Shown piece after piece: positions 29,171 to 37,776 of a DNA stretch of 38,026 nt. Position numbers and translations under genes: made by a program. The number at the start of each line of letters is the position of its first letter. Within the stretch, counting starts at the first letter, position 1. This DNA is from Vairimorpha ceranae (lineage: Eukaryota > Microsporidia > Nosematidae): contig NW_020169335.1 in NCBI RefSeq assembly GCF_000988165.1, forward strand, positions 1-38,026, given 5' to 3'. The notes beneath the pieces are model-generated. The model saw only the letters and a program-made list of their open reading frames with translations, searched no databases and was not told where the DNA came from.

Positions 29171-30127
29171 ATGGATGAGTTTAAAAAGATTGAAGAACAA
29201 AGAAAAAGAATAGTAAAGCAGATGACTAAGGAAAATATTACAAGAAGAGAAGAAAAATTTAAAGAATTAGAACGAAAAAAATTTATAATAAACAATACTG
29301 CATTACAGTCACAAGTCACAGAAAATAATGATATAAATACTAATATTATCAATCCATGTCAGCATCTAATAAAAAACGAACAAGCTAAATATTCAGTTTT
29401 ATCGTACGAACCTACTGTTGCAGAAGATTCTAGTTTTGATAAAAATGTTTTTGAATTTAATGTCAATTTTGAAGATTACTATATAAAAAACTATCTGTTT
29501 TTGTCGCATTATTTTGTTATTGAAAAACAGATTCAAAATGAAAAAGATTTGACACCTAGATCTGAACTTCTTAAAATAAAAATAGAAGTCAACAAAAGGT
29601 TAAATCAACTTAATAATGATTATGATAAAATTTATACACTTTATAGATTTCTTAACAAATATTCGCATTCTAAAGTATTTTTAGAAACTTTCGTTCTAAA
29701 AATTTTAGAACAATCTATAATACAAGTGTCTAGATATTATGAATCATATAGACAGTACAGTTTGTGTTTTAAATTTTTGTATAATGATGATTTATTTACT
29801 TTTTATAAAATTAAACTGTTTAGCAAAAAAGCGAGCGAGGAGGGATTAAAGGGATTATATGCTGTATTTTTTGGCGTTATAAAGGAATGTGACTTGTCTG
29901 AAGAGGCGTGGGCATTTTCTGCTGGTTTTTTAAATGTTCAAAATTCAGAATTTGTTATTTTAGAAATTTACTTAGATATTCTAGGAGAATATGTTATAGA
30001 TAAATTTAACAGAAGGGCGTATAAACTATTTCGCTACATTAAAAATTATACACTACCAACGATCAAAAATCTAGCGCACAAATACAAAATAGAAAAACTT
30101 ATAGACAGATTGTTAAATTTATCTTAA
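29171..30127 (+). CDS. GLE1: Nuclear pore mRNA export factor Gle1-like
   Basis: 318 residues. An N-terminal charged coiled coil (residues 1-45, [26 protein letters not shown]) is followed by the Gle1 HEAT-like domain from about residue 120. Landmarks are [13 protein letters not shown] (Gle1: r--i--rvgql), [56 protein letters not shown] and [13 protein letters not shown], which run parallel to the Gle1 RMgGi-lYAAi ... aW-WLAR-LN--p ... fL-vaG-al ... ll--i---ylP. Gle1 with IP6 activates the helicase Dbp5 at the cytoplasmic face of the pore. Basic IP6-binding residues cannot be judged here. CCC precedes the ATG. Confidence 0.82.
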   Translation: MDEFKKIEEQRKRIVKQMTKENITRREEKFKELERKKFIINNTALQSQVTENNDINTNIINPCQHLIKNEQAKYSVLSYEPTVAEDSSFDKNVFEFNVNFEDYYIKNYLFLSHYFVIEKQIQNEKDLTPRSELLKIKIEVNKRLNQLNNDYDKIYTLYRFLNKYSHSKVFLETFVLKILEQSIIQVSRYYESYRQYSLCFKFLYNDDLFTFYKIKLFSKKASEEGLKGLYAVFFGVIKECDLSEEAWAFSAGFLNVQNSEFVILEIYLDILGEYVIDKFNRRAYKLFRYIKNYTLPTIKNLAHKYKIEKLIDRLLNLS

Positions 30128-30469
30128 TTTATTTGTGTATAAAACTTATTTGATTATATTTAAATTATAAAACTTTTTTATCTGTTTTAAGACAAAAAAA
30201 TTATTGTATATACATTAATCTTTGTGTGTTTCGATGTAAAACAAAATTGGCATTAAAATACTTAAATTAAATATATAAGTTTTTTCTTTTAAAATATACA
30301 ACAAGTTTAATGGTTTTTTTTTCAATAATTTTAAATTTTTAATAGTCACGCTTACAGATTATGTTCACACAGTATAATAGACACCATTGTTTCTAACAAC
30401 TTTTGAATTCTTTCAGCTACAGTTCACTTATTGCAGCGTCTCGTACAAAAATTATTTAAAAATAAAAAT
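30128..30469. other. Intergenic between convergent GLE1 and IRE1
   Basis: No intact gene. On the minus strand around 30362-30428 a protein-like fragment (TVAERIQKLLETMVSIILCEHNL) ends in a stop and has no start; it may be a relic. Confidence 0.4.
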
Positions 30470-32275
30470 TTAATAAAAATCTTTAAGTAAATCATTATCC
30501 TTCAATGATTCTCCACAATTATAACAAACTATCAGTAATTTTGGAAAAATAGTCATCCAATAATCAATAAATCCGTTTGGAAAACTTTTATAAATTTCTT
30601 GAACTACTTCTGGAATTTGATTATAATGTCTTCCTTTATTTCTAATAACCCTAATTAAATCTCGAGCATTATTGTAATTATAATATCTAAAAACTTCCAA
30701 TTCATCTTTAACAATATCATCAAGATAATTGTCCCATGGCATTTCAAAAATTCTATTTTTATTCCGCTCGAGTCTACGAATCTGAGATGAAGATCCTTCA
30801 ACCAAATCCGAAAAATTTGCTAGAAAATTAAAAATCCTTTCTTGTGACCAAAAATATGGATGCTTAGCTAATTTAGCCATTGTAGTTTTATTTTTTATTG
30901 TGTGATAAATTAAATCATGCTCAAGAGAATTTACTGTACGTATTTTATATCTACGAATTTTCATATTTTGTTCTAATTCTTCTAATTGTTCTCTAGTATA
31001 ATTTTTAAGTGTAACGGTTTTATTATCGACAGAAAATTCTTTTTTATAATCATCATTCGTTCTGTAAACAAATTTATAAGTTTCATTATCATCAACTAAT
31101 GTTTCATACGGATGATATCCTGTTATAAAATAATGTAAAATAACACCTACAGATTGCAAATCTTGCGAAAATTCATCAGAATCGGTAGTACAAACATACC
31201 ATCCTGTGTTATCACTCTGTGAACCAATGTTAAATAAGACAATGCGACCGTTTTTTCTTCTAATGTTATTTGGTGTAAAGTTTTTATAAACCAAATTTTG
31301 CTCATGTAAGTACGCAATTACCTGTGTAAACTGTAACAAATCTCCTTTTGTCATATGTTTTACCCGATCAGAATACTCGAAAACCATGTACGGCCTGTAA
31401 AGTCCTTTATCATAATATAAATTTTTTTTAATTGAAGAATGATCAAGTCTGCCTAGAAGACCAATTTCATCATAAAAAGAATTATTCTTGTGTTTGTACT
31501 TTTTAATAATTGCTGGCGCATTGTTGTAAGTTCCATAATAGATTGTGTAAAATTCGGTTTCGTAATCTATATTCATTAACTTTATTTTTTTCTGTTTATT
31601 ATACCAAAGTAATAGTACTGGTAAAGCAAGTAAAATCAAATATTTAAAATTGTATACTTTTAAAAATACAACTTTAGGTGTATAAAGTTGTAAATTGTTA
31701 TTAGTATAAATTTTATTCATATAAGTTACACCATTATAATCGATGGTATCATAAACTGCAACTATATTCTCGTTAAACGTATAAATTTTATCATATAATC
31801 TTATAGTATTGCCTTTAATAGACAAACATTTACTTAATGAAAATGGAAAATAAACGTAAGAAAATGTTTCAATTCTTGTATATAGTGTACGACTATCTAT
31901 AATTTTTAAATCTAAAAAAACAAGAAAAATTACTACATTGTGTTTTTTAATAGTTTCAGATCTTCTTTGCGTTTGAAATATAACGTGCTTATAAATTTTT
32001 GTCTCTTTTTCCAAACTGTCAATGTTAAATGAATAGTCTTCAAATACTATTAAACCGTCTGGTGATACAAGTATATTGTCTATTAGCAGTTTATTACTTG
32101 GCTGAATAGTATCGTTATCTGTTTCTTTACCACTAGTAAGTGCTGGTACATTCCGTTTAAGTTTGAAAAGTTCGATAGTTTCAACACTATTATCTGTAAC
32201 GAAATGAAGAAAAAAATCTTCGGTTTGCACGATGTACAAAGCATTGCAAAAGATAAATAGTAGAACAGGAAACAT
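30470..32275 (-). CDS. IRE1: IRE1-type ER stress sensor: degenerate kinase with intact RNase (KEN) residues
   Basis: 601 residues. Signal peptide (MFPVLLFIFCNALYIVQ), a short lumenal domain (~20-205), one membrane helix (~208-225), a kinase-like domain (~235-475) and a C-terminal KEN RNase domain (~476-590; HPYFWSQERIFNFLANFSDLVE then RDLIRVIRNKGRHYNQIPEVV). IRE1 senses unfolded proteins and splices HAC1/XBP1-type mRNA or degrades ER mRNA. RNase residues matching human Y892, R905, N906 and H910 are present as Tyr532, Arg545, Asn546 and His550. In the kinase domain Lys258 (AIIK) remains, but the HRD-LK loop reads YKN-FT (Asn332, Thr334) and DFG reads NIG (Asn349), so phosphotransfer is unlikely. 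CCC precedes the ATG. Confidence 0.93.
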   Translation of the reverse strand: MFPVLLFIFCNALYIVQTEDFFLHFVTDNSVETIELFKLKRNVPALTSGKETDNDTIQPSNKLLIDNILVSPDGLIVFEDYSFNIDSLEKETKIYKHVIFQTQRRSETIKKHNVVIFLVFLDLKIIDSRTLYTRIETFSYVYFPFSLSKCLSIKGNTIRLYDKIYTFNENIVAVYDTIDYNGVTYMNKIYTNNNLQLYTPKVVFLKVYNFKYLILLALPVLLLWYNKQKKIKLMNIDYETEFYTIYYGTYNNAPAIIKKYKHKNNSFYDEIGLLGRLDHSSIKKNLYYDKGLYRPYMVFEYSDRVKHMTKGDLLQFTQVIAYLHEQNLVYKNFTPNNIRRKNGRIVLFNIGSQSDNTGWYVCTTDSDEFSQDLQSVGVILHYFITGYHPYETLVDDNETYKFVYRTNDDYKKEFSVDNKTVTLKNYTREQLEELEQNMKIRRYKIRTVNSLEHDLIYHTIKNKTTMAKLAKHPYFWSQERIFNFLANFSDLVEGSSSQIRRLERNKNRIFEMPWDNYLDDIVKDELEVFRYYNYNNARDLIRVIRNKGRHYNQIPEVVQEIYKSFPNGFIDYWMTIFPKLLIVCYNCGESLKDNDLLKDFY

Positions 32276-32348
32276 ACTTTAAGGGTAGATAAATTTAGAA
32301 ATATTTATTGAATGCGATAAATAAGAATCATAAAATTTTTAATAAATT

Positions 32349-33194
32349 TTAACTAATTAAAGAATTTTCTAAAATGTCTTTAATATTGTTCGTTACCGAT
32401 AATAGACCATACTTTTTTTCAAAATAAAGCTCAACACACTGTATATCTCTTTCCAAATATCTAACAGCATCTTTATGTGTGGTCTTTAAACTTTGTGGAA
32501 AATCAAGTACTTTTATACAATCATCTTTAACCATAACGTTAAACTCGTTAAAATCTCCATGTACATACCCTAAATTCCATAATTCTGCAATAAAGCCAAT
32601 CATTTTTTTGTAGATAATTTCTGGATGCTCTAATTTCGTCATATAAAGTGGTTGATAATCAAGCAACTCCAAAACAATAATGTGGCGGTCAAAATCAAAA
32701 AATTTAGGAATATCGAGTTCTTGAAAGATTTCATAATATTGTACTTCTCTTTGACAAGATATTTTATTAATTTTGTACCAATCAATCTTTCCTTTTTGAT
32801 AATCTCTTTTATTTTTTATTGATTTAAAGCTTGTCCTACCAAGCCTGTGTATTTTTAACACAACTTTTTGATTGTTATATATACCTTCCCATATGTCTGA
32901 TTCCTTCCCAATTCCTATACGACAAGACAATTTAGACAATCCTTTTTGTCTAAGGGTATTCAAAGCGATGCAATCCATTCCACTTATCGTAAGCTTATAA
33001 TTTGGTTTGTCATATTTTAAAAATTTCAGTTTTATTAAATCTTGTAAGTACATATTAACGTTTTGTACTTTTGACTTGTTTTTTATTGTATCCATGTCGG
33101 ACTGTCTATTATGTGTATTGTGATCTTCAACAATTTCTAAAATCCTTAAGTGCTGTTTAGAAATTGTCCACACGCCATCAGTAGATAAAATCAT
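32349..33194 (-). CDS. RIO2: RIO2 atypical kinase, 40S maturation
   Basis: 281 residues from the ATG at 33194, which has CCC nine bases upstream; the open frame runs on into RPS28 only from a TTG. N-terminal winged-helix domain (about 1-80), then the RIO fold: nucleotide loop [11 protein letters not shown], catalytic lysine in [23 protein letters not shown] (flexible loop), catalytic [11 protein letters not shown] (Asp) and metal-binding LDFPQ. RIO2 acts as an ATPase in late cytoplasmic maturation of pre-40S subunits. The N-terminus is a little shorter than in yeast and the acidic C-terminal tail of larger RIO2 proteins is absent. Its neighbours RPS28 and UTP11 belong to the same pathway. Confidence 0.94.
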   Translation of the reverse strand: MILSTDGVWTISKQHLRILEIVEDHNTHNRQSDMDTIKNKSKVQNVNMYLQDLIKLKFLKYDKPNYKLTISGMDCIALNTLRQKGLSKLSCRIGIGKESDIWEGIYNNQKVVLKIHRLGRTSFKSIKNKRDYQKGKIDWYKINKISCQREVQYYEIFQELDIPKFFDFDRHIIVLELLDYQPLYMTKLEHPEIIYKKMIGFIAELWNLGYVHGDFNEFNVMVKDDCIKVLDFPQSLKTTHKDAVRYLERDIQCVELYFEKKYGLLSVTNNIKDILENSLIS

Positions 33195-33234
33195 ATCAAG
33201 TGGGTCTAAAAAATATTTTTTTTCTACCCTTAAA
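33195..33234. promoter_or_regulatory. 40-bp divergent promoter of RIO2 and RPS28
   Basis: Only 40 bases separate the two ATGs. GGG (33203-33205) serves the minus-strand RIO2 and CCC (33226-33228) the plus-strand RPS28. Confidence 0.75.
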
Positions 33235-33438
33235 ATGGAAGCCAATTTACAACAGCAATTTTATGGTAAAGTTATAAAAAAAGCAGAAAGAGCAGGGTCA
33301 GCAGGCGCATTAACTTTAGTTAGAATAGAGTTGGCTGCTAATGGAAGAAAAATTAATAGATTTATTAAGGGACCGATCGAAGAAGGAGATACAGTTGCTT
33401 TATTAGAATGCGAAAGAGAACATCGCAAATTAAGATGA
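33235..33438 (+). CDS. RPS28: Small-subunit ribosomal protein eS28 (RPS28)
   Basis: 67 residues, the normal length. The whole sequence follows eS28: [23 protein letters not shown] in the first half (others: VtkVlGRTGs-G--tqVRVef), then [26 protein letters not shown], the near-universal nvkGPvreGDil-LlEsEREaRrLR end. It lies at the mRNA exit region of the 40S subunit. Its last bases overlap the 3' end of the convergent UTP11 gene by 9 bp. Confidence 0.96.
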   Translation: MEANLQQQFYGKVIKKAERAGSAGALTLVRIELAANGRKINRFIKGPIEEGDTVALLECEREHRKLR

Positions 33439-33909
33439 ATAAATTTTATTATTTATTTCTTTTTTTGTTTCAATTAATTGTTTAAGATACTTTTTATATT
33501 CATTATGTTCTTCATTTACAGAAGTATCAGTTATTCGTTTCACTTCAACTTTATTGCCATCTTCATCAAAAATATATTTTTTATTCTGCGGAACATCTTG
33601 AAAAGTTAATAATTTTTTTTTAATTCTCATAATTTCTTCATCAACAAAAATCTTTTTTTTTGTAAGTTCGTCTTGTGTGTCATATTCAACAGTAGATAAT
33701 TTGCCATTTATTGTAGTCAAAGAATTATACTTGAAAAAATATTCTTTACCAGTAACATTCTCTATTTCATTTTTTGCATCATTAATTATCTTTTTATTTT
33801 CTTTAATTTTTTTTAATCTAGAAATTAATTCACTCCTCTTCTCTAACCTGCCGTACTTAGCTCTGTGCTTAACTTGTTTTCTTTCGTAATAATTCCTTTT
33901 AAATGCCAT
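33430..33909 (-). CDS. UTP11: U3 snoRNP component Utp11-like
   Basis: 159 residues, very basic. The N-terminal block [34 protein letters not shown] followed by [15 protein letters not shown] corresponds to Utp11 (HrERsQP--R---G-LEKkKDY--Ra-d---k---l--L-+KA ... FYf-M---k--G). The rest is helical and charged. Utp11 belongs to the SSU processome that makes 18S rRNA in the nucleolus. CCC stands before the ATG. It is shorter than yeast Utp11 (about 250 residues). Together with RIO2 and RPS28 it forms a run of three small-subunit genes. Confidence 0.8.
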   Translation of the reverse strand: MAFKRNYYERKQVKHRAKYGRLEKRSELISRLKKIKENKKIINDAKNEIENVTGKEYFFKYNSLTTINGKLSTVEYDTQDELTKKKIFVDEEIMRIKKKLLTFQDVPQNKKYIFDEDGNKVEVKRITDTSVNEEHNEYKKYLKQLIETKKEINNKIYSS

Positions 33910-34016
33910 TTTAAGGGCGAAACAAAAATTATATTGTTACACCGTTTTAAATTACTGGTATTTTTTAAAACAGCAAGTTTCACACTTTAATATTAGTATT
34001 CAAGGAGCCTGTATGT

Positions 34017-36158
34017 ATGAACATATTGTTATATTTGATGTTAAGAAGTTGTAAAGATTTTTGTTCACCGGGATCGTCAATGTGTATAAATAACATGCTG
34101 AGCGTATGCGACGAAAATGGACATGTAGTGACAACTGATTGTCCAGATGATACGGAATGCAATCTTAACAATAAAAAAATGTCTTGTATGCCGAATACAA
34201 AAGAAAACTCAAAAAAATCTAAAAGTACTAATGGAGATTTGATGGAACAGTTAAAAAAATTATCTCGCGATAAAGAATTTGTAAAAAACTTGAAAAAGCA
34301 ATTGAAAAAAGTAGATGAAGAAGAAAACGACGATGATGATACGGAAAGCAATAATGAAGAATCGGAATCGACTAAAGATGTTTCTGAGGAAGAGGAAGAA
34401 GACATAGAAGAGCCTTCAAGTGGTAGCCATAAAAAATCATCTAGAGAAAAAAAAGGCTCTAATTTAAAAGAGAAAAAACATAGTAAAAATAATGAAAATA
34501 CTAGGAATAAGCAAAAAAAAAAAATGAGAAATATTAAAGTACTACATGAAAAAAATGGTGACAATGGAAAGAAAGGTAAAAAACAAGAAAATGCAAAGAC
34601 CACGACTGTCACATATCATAAAGTGATTGAAAATCATTCTGCTCCCTCTACAGTTACAGTTTTCAAAACTATTACTCAAAAGGATAATATTAGCAACGTG
34701 GACGTACAATTAGTGCAAGCATCAGATAGATTTATTCAGCCTAGTGTACAACCAGAAGGATCAAAAAAAGGTTTAGGTTATCAGCCTTTTGTACAACCTT
34801 CTTCTGTTGGTGGGCATTTGGGAAACGGATATAATGCACCATCCCACGAAGCAACACAAACGAATGCAGGTGCCGCTCCACCTGTACATACATCAAAAGG
34901 TGAAGGTGGTGGTGCTACTAAAACAGAACATGGCGCTGGTGCGCCTATAAAAGCTTCAAATCTAAATGGAGGACATCAAAAAACAAAATTACAACAATCC
35001 TCTACTGGACTAACAATGAAAGGTAACGATGTAGCAGGAAAACCATCACAGGGTGAAGGAAACGGCGCAGCAGGAAAACCAACACAAGGTGGAGGAAGTG
35101 GCGCAGCAGGAAAACCAACACAAGGTGGAGGAAATGGTGCAGCAGGAAAACCAGCGCAGGGAGGAGGAAATGGCGCAGCAGGAAAATCATCACAGGGTGA
35201 AGGAAATGGCGCAGCAGGAAAACCAGCACAAGGCGGAGGAAATGGTGCAGCAGGAAAACCATCACAGGGTGAAGGAAACGGCGCAGCAGGAAAACCAGCA
35301 CAAGACGGAGGAAATGGTGCAGCAGGAAAACCAGCACAAGGCGGAGGAAATGGTGCAGCAGGAAAACCAGCACAGGGTGGGGGAAATGGTGCAGCAGAAA
35401 AACCAGCACAGGGTGAGGGAAATGGTGCAGCAGAAAAACCAACACAAGCCGGGGAAAATGGCGCTGGAGGAAAACCAGCACAAGGTGGAGAGAATAAACC
35501 GTCTGGGGGTGACAAGCCTTCTGGTGAACAGGGAACTAAACCTGGTACAATTGGCGGAGGCACTGGCGAAGTTAATGTTACATCTGAACAAGTTTTTGAA
35601 GCCATGTCTAAACAAAATTTTAACCCCAAACAGGAATATGTCGATGCTGTTGTAAACGTTACAAATGAAGGATTTGATGATCTTAATATGGCAGCCATGT
35701 TTTTAGCCCAGTTAGCACATGAGTCCGGAGGTTTTGAGCACATAGAAGAAATTGATTGTAAAGGATCAACAAAATGTGCTGATCAATATGGTGGCTCTGA
35801 AGGAGCACCAGGTAAATCATATCATGGAAGAGGATTTATACAACTGTCATGGCCTGCTAATTACAAGGCAGCAGGTGAAGCATTAGGAATGGGAGATGAA
35901 CTTTTTAATAATCCTGATTTGGTTTGCGAGGATCCTGAGCTTGGTGCAAAAGTTAGTTTATGGTTTTGGAAAGAAAACGTAGAAAATGCGCCCGGTGTTA
36001 GTGAGAATCATTTTGGCGCAACTACGAAAGCAATTAATGGTGCTTTGGAATGCACAGGATCTAATGTTGATAAAAGTAAAAAAAGATATGAAATTTATAA
36101 AGCTGTTGCAGAGGTTTTAGGAGTTAGTAATTTAGCAGATGAATCTGGATGTTATTAA
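34017..36158 (+). CDS. Chitinase, glycoside hydrolase family 19, with CBM19-like module and 12-residue repeats
   Basis: 713 residues. The short hydrophobic start (MNILLYLML) is a plausible leader. Residues ~12-58 have six or more cysteines in the pattern of a CBM19-type chitin-binding module (CSPGSSMC ... SVCDENG ... TDCPDDTEC). A charged, Lys/Glu-rich linker follows, then 13 repeats of GNGAAGKPAQGG type (residues ~336-491), then the GH19 domain (~520-700) with FLAQLAHESGGFEHIEEID, SYHGRGFIQLSWPANY and LWFW. Glu569 matches the general acid and Glu578 the second catalytic Glu by spacing to the bacterial ChiC class. It probably acts on the parasite's own spore chitin. Microsporidian chitinases are usually shorter; the repeats explain the extra length. 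No C-run before the ATG. Confidence 0.92.
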   Translation: MNILLYLMLRSCKDFCSPGSSMCINNMLSVCDENGHVVTTDCPDDTECNLNNKKMSCMPNTKENSKKSKSTNGDLMEQLKKLSRDKEFVKNLKKQLKKVDEEENDDDDTESNNEESESTKDVSEEEEEDIEEPSSGSHKKSSREKKGSNLKEKKHSKNNENTRNKQKKKMRNIKVLHEKNGDNGKKGKKQENAKTTTVTYHKVIENHSAPSTVTVFKTITQKDNISNVDVQLVQASDRFIQPSVQPEGSKKGLGYQPFVQPSSVGGHLGNGYNAPSHEATQTNAGAAPPVHTSKGEGGGATKTEHGAGAPIKASNLNGGHQKTKLQQSSTGLTMKGNDVAGKPSQGEGNGAAGKPTQGGGSGAAGKPTQGGGNGAAGKPAQGGGNGAAGKSSQGEGNGAAGKPAQGGGNGAAGKPSQGEGNGAAGKPAQDGGNGAAGKPAQGGGNGAAGKPAQGGGNGAAEKPAQGEGNGAAEKPTQAGENGAGGKPAQGGENKPSGGDKPSGEQGTKPGTIGGGTGEVNVTSEQVFEAMSKQNFNPKQEYVDAVVNVTNEGFDDLNMAAMFLAQLAHESGGFEHIEEIDCKGSTKCADQYGGSEGAPGKSYHGRGFIQLSWPANYKAAGEALGMGDELFNNPDLVCEDPELGAKVSLWFWKENVENAPGVSENHFGATTKAINGALECTGSNVDKSKKRYEIYKAVAEVLGVSNLADESGCY
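35022..35489 (+). repeat. In-frame 36-bp minisatellite (13 copies) inside the chitinase gene
   Basis: Each unit encodes G-(N/S)-G-A-A-(G/E)-K-(P/S)-(A/T/S)-Q-x-(G/E). It is much richer in G+C than the surroundings and lacks stops in other frames, which creates long spurious ORFs on both strands. Copy number is likely to vary among isolates. Confidence 0.93.
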
Positions 36159-36168
36159 TTAAATTAAT

Positions 36169-37119
36169 TTATTGTAAAATATATTCTTTTTTAATAAGTC
36201 TAATTTTAGATGCTTTCCAGCCTTTTAAAGATATAAAACTATCATCCGTGTTACAATTTAATAATTTAAGGGTATTAGAGACATCATCTGGTGTCATATT
36301 CAACCTTTGAGAGATATCATTGATTGAATATTCTTTACCATTGTTTCGTTCTAAAAAATTATAAACTTTCGCCTTCCAATATTTATTGTATAAAACTTCA
36401 CCTTCAGAACTTAGAGGTCTTTCACACGTACCTTTTTTTAAAAAATAGCTTAAATCTACCAGCAATGTCCCGTAGCCTTTTTTTTGGCAATCAGGAAGTA
36501 TAACTATACATGATAGATTGTTTTCTTTATTTAATACTTCTTCGCTAAAAAAGCCTATAAAGTTATCTTCGTCGTATAAAACATAGAAATTATAATTATC
36601 GATGTCCCAAAATAATGTTTTGTGAGAAATAAAACACTTTCCTAAAATACATAAATTTTGACAATAAGAAATATTAGAATAACCAAATATTTTATAAATG
36701 TGTAAATTATTTTCTTTGTAGATAAGAAACCTTCCAGGAACTTCTTTATCACATTTAAGTTTATGACGTTCATAACTTATGTTTTCAGAGTAAGAAAATA
36801 AACAGTCATTACAAAAATAAATTGAATCAGTTTTTTTTAAATTATATTGTGACGTTTTTAAGCTAAATTTCCGTGTACCTATTGTACAAACAGAAATCTT
36901 TGTATCTGAATTAACGTTGTACTCACAACCAATATGCCGTCTCTTAGTATTATTTTCTGTAATATTAGCAAAAAAATTTTCAATTTCTGAACATGAATGC
37001 AAAAACAAATCGTCTTTTGTAGTAACAATTTCGGGATTTGGTATATTTGTGTTATTTATAATCGTATCTTTTAAATTTTCTTCTTTTTTTCTAATATTTT
37101 CTTCTTTTTTATTTTCCAT
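36169..37119 (-). CDS. MYST-family histone acetyltransferase
   Basis: 316 residues. Zinc finger YFCNDCLFSYSENISYERHKLKC (about 100-122), then the MYST core: CQNLCILGKCFISHKTLFWD, FYVLYDEDNFIGFFSEE, NNLSCIVILP with the catalytic Cys, the acetyl-CoA loop QKKGYGTLLVDLSY and CERPLSSEG-YNKYW with the catalytic Glu (Esa1 C304 and E338). A C-terminal winged-helix-like part follows. Esa1 and Sas2/Sas3 are the candidates. No chromodomain is visible in the short charged N-terminus, which argues against a canonical Esa1, but in a reduced genome this is not decisive. It would acetylate H4 or H3 tails in chromatin. The gene starts 21 bp from the divergent NSE2-like gene. Confidence 0.9.
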   Translation of the reverse strand: MENKKEENIRKKEENLKDTIINNTNIPNPEIVTTKDDLFLHSCSEIENFFANITENNTKRRHIGCEYNVNSDTKISVCTIGTRKFSLKTSQYNLKKTDSIYFCNDCLFSYSENISYERHKLKCDKEVPGRFLIYKENNLHIYKIFGYSNISYCQNLCILGKCFISHKTLFWDIDNYNFYVLYDEDNFIGFFSEEVLNKENNLSCIVILPDCQKKGYGTLLVDLSYFLKKGTCERPLSSEGEVLYNKYWKAKVYNFLERNNGKEYSINDISQRLNMTPDDVSNTLKLLNCNTDDSFISLKGWKASKIRLIKKEYILQ

Positions 37120-37140
37120 ATCTTTTTTTACCGTTTAGGA
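37120..37140. promoter_or_regulatory. 21-bp divergent promoter of the MYST and NSE2-like genes
   Basis: Just 21 bases (T-run, ACCG, TTTAGGA) lie between the two ATGs. No full CCC run is present for either gene, so their transcription signals must overlap coding sequence. Confidence 0.7.
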
Positions 37141-37512
37141 ATGGAAGAATATTTAGAAAGAAAAAAAGATTTACTAGATGAAATAAAAAAAATTGCAATA
37201 CCTAATAGTACAATAAATGAACTTATTTCTATACATAAAGAAATTTTAACAAAGAAAGAATCAGTTTTAAATGTTAAAACATATAAGAATTATTTGAGAT
37301 TAATAGAAAATTCAGAAAGTACTACAGATGATTGTGAGGTAAAGCATATTGAATCTGAACTTATTTGTCCTTTTCAACAAATAAAAATTGCTACACCTTT
37401 TAGAAATCACTGCAATCACGTTTATGAACGTGAGGGACTGGAAAAATATGTTAATGGTAGAAATATAAAGTGTCCTGTTCTTGGTTGTCATGCTATAGTA
37501 AAACTTAAATAA
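37141..37512 (+). CDS. NSE2: NSE2/MMS21-like SP-RING SUMO ligase
   Basis: 123 residues. The N-terminal ~75 residues are helical and would dock to the Smc5 arm. The C-terminus is an SP-RING: LICPFQQIKIATPFRNHCNHVYEREGLEKYV...KCPVLGC, with the C-H-C-C zinc ligands (Cys and His in CNH, Cys pair in CPVLGC) and the P-v--- of the fold. NSE2 sumoylates targets in the SMC5/6 complex during DNA repair. Siz/PIAS proteins share the SP-RING but are longer, with SAP and PINIT domains, so NSE2 fits the size. The last 42 bases of the gene are copied in the downstream duplication. Confidence 0.82.
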   Translation: MEEYLERKKDLLDEIKKIAIPNSTINELISIHKEILTKKESVLNVKTYKNYLRLIENSESTTDDCEVKHIESELICPFQQIKIATPFRNHCNHVYEREGLEKYVNGRNIKCPVLGCHAIVKLK

Positions 37513-37776
37513 ATTGAATTGTGGTGTTAAACGTTTATAAAATACTATATTTTATAGAAATCATCATGTATTTTACTTTTATTAATTAAAGCTTACATTT
37601 TCTTTAATGAAATTATATAAAATGTTCTGTTCTTGGTTGTTATGCTATAGTAAAACTTAAATAAATTGAATTGTGGTGTTAAACGTTTATAAAATACTAT
37701 GTTTTATAGAAATCAGCATATATATTACTTTTATTAATTTAAAGCTTACATTTGTTTTAACGAAATTATATATTGA
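37471..37776. repeat. 153-bp tandem duplication copying the NSE2 3' end
   Basis: The unit 37471-37623 (TGTCCTGTTCTTGGTTGTCA...) recurs at 37624-37776 (TGTTCTGTTCTTGGTTGTTA...) with few changes. It includes the last 14 codons with stop, then the whole 3' flank. The second copy has no start codon in frame and is not a gene. Confidence 0.88.

Noticed and set aside
34976..35743. Long open frames on the minus strand and in the second plus frame across the chitinase repeats (up to 255 codons)
   Set aside because: They are shadows of the stop-free 36-bp repeat; sequence is periodic Pro/Phe/Leu or Gln/Glu-rich and lacks start signals.
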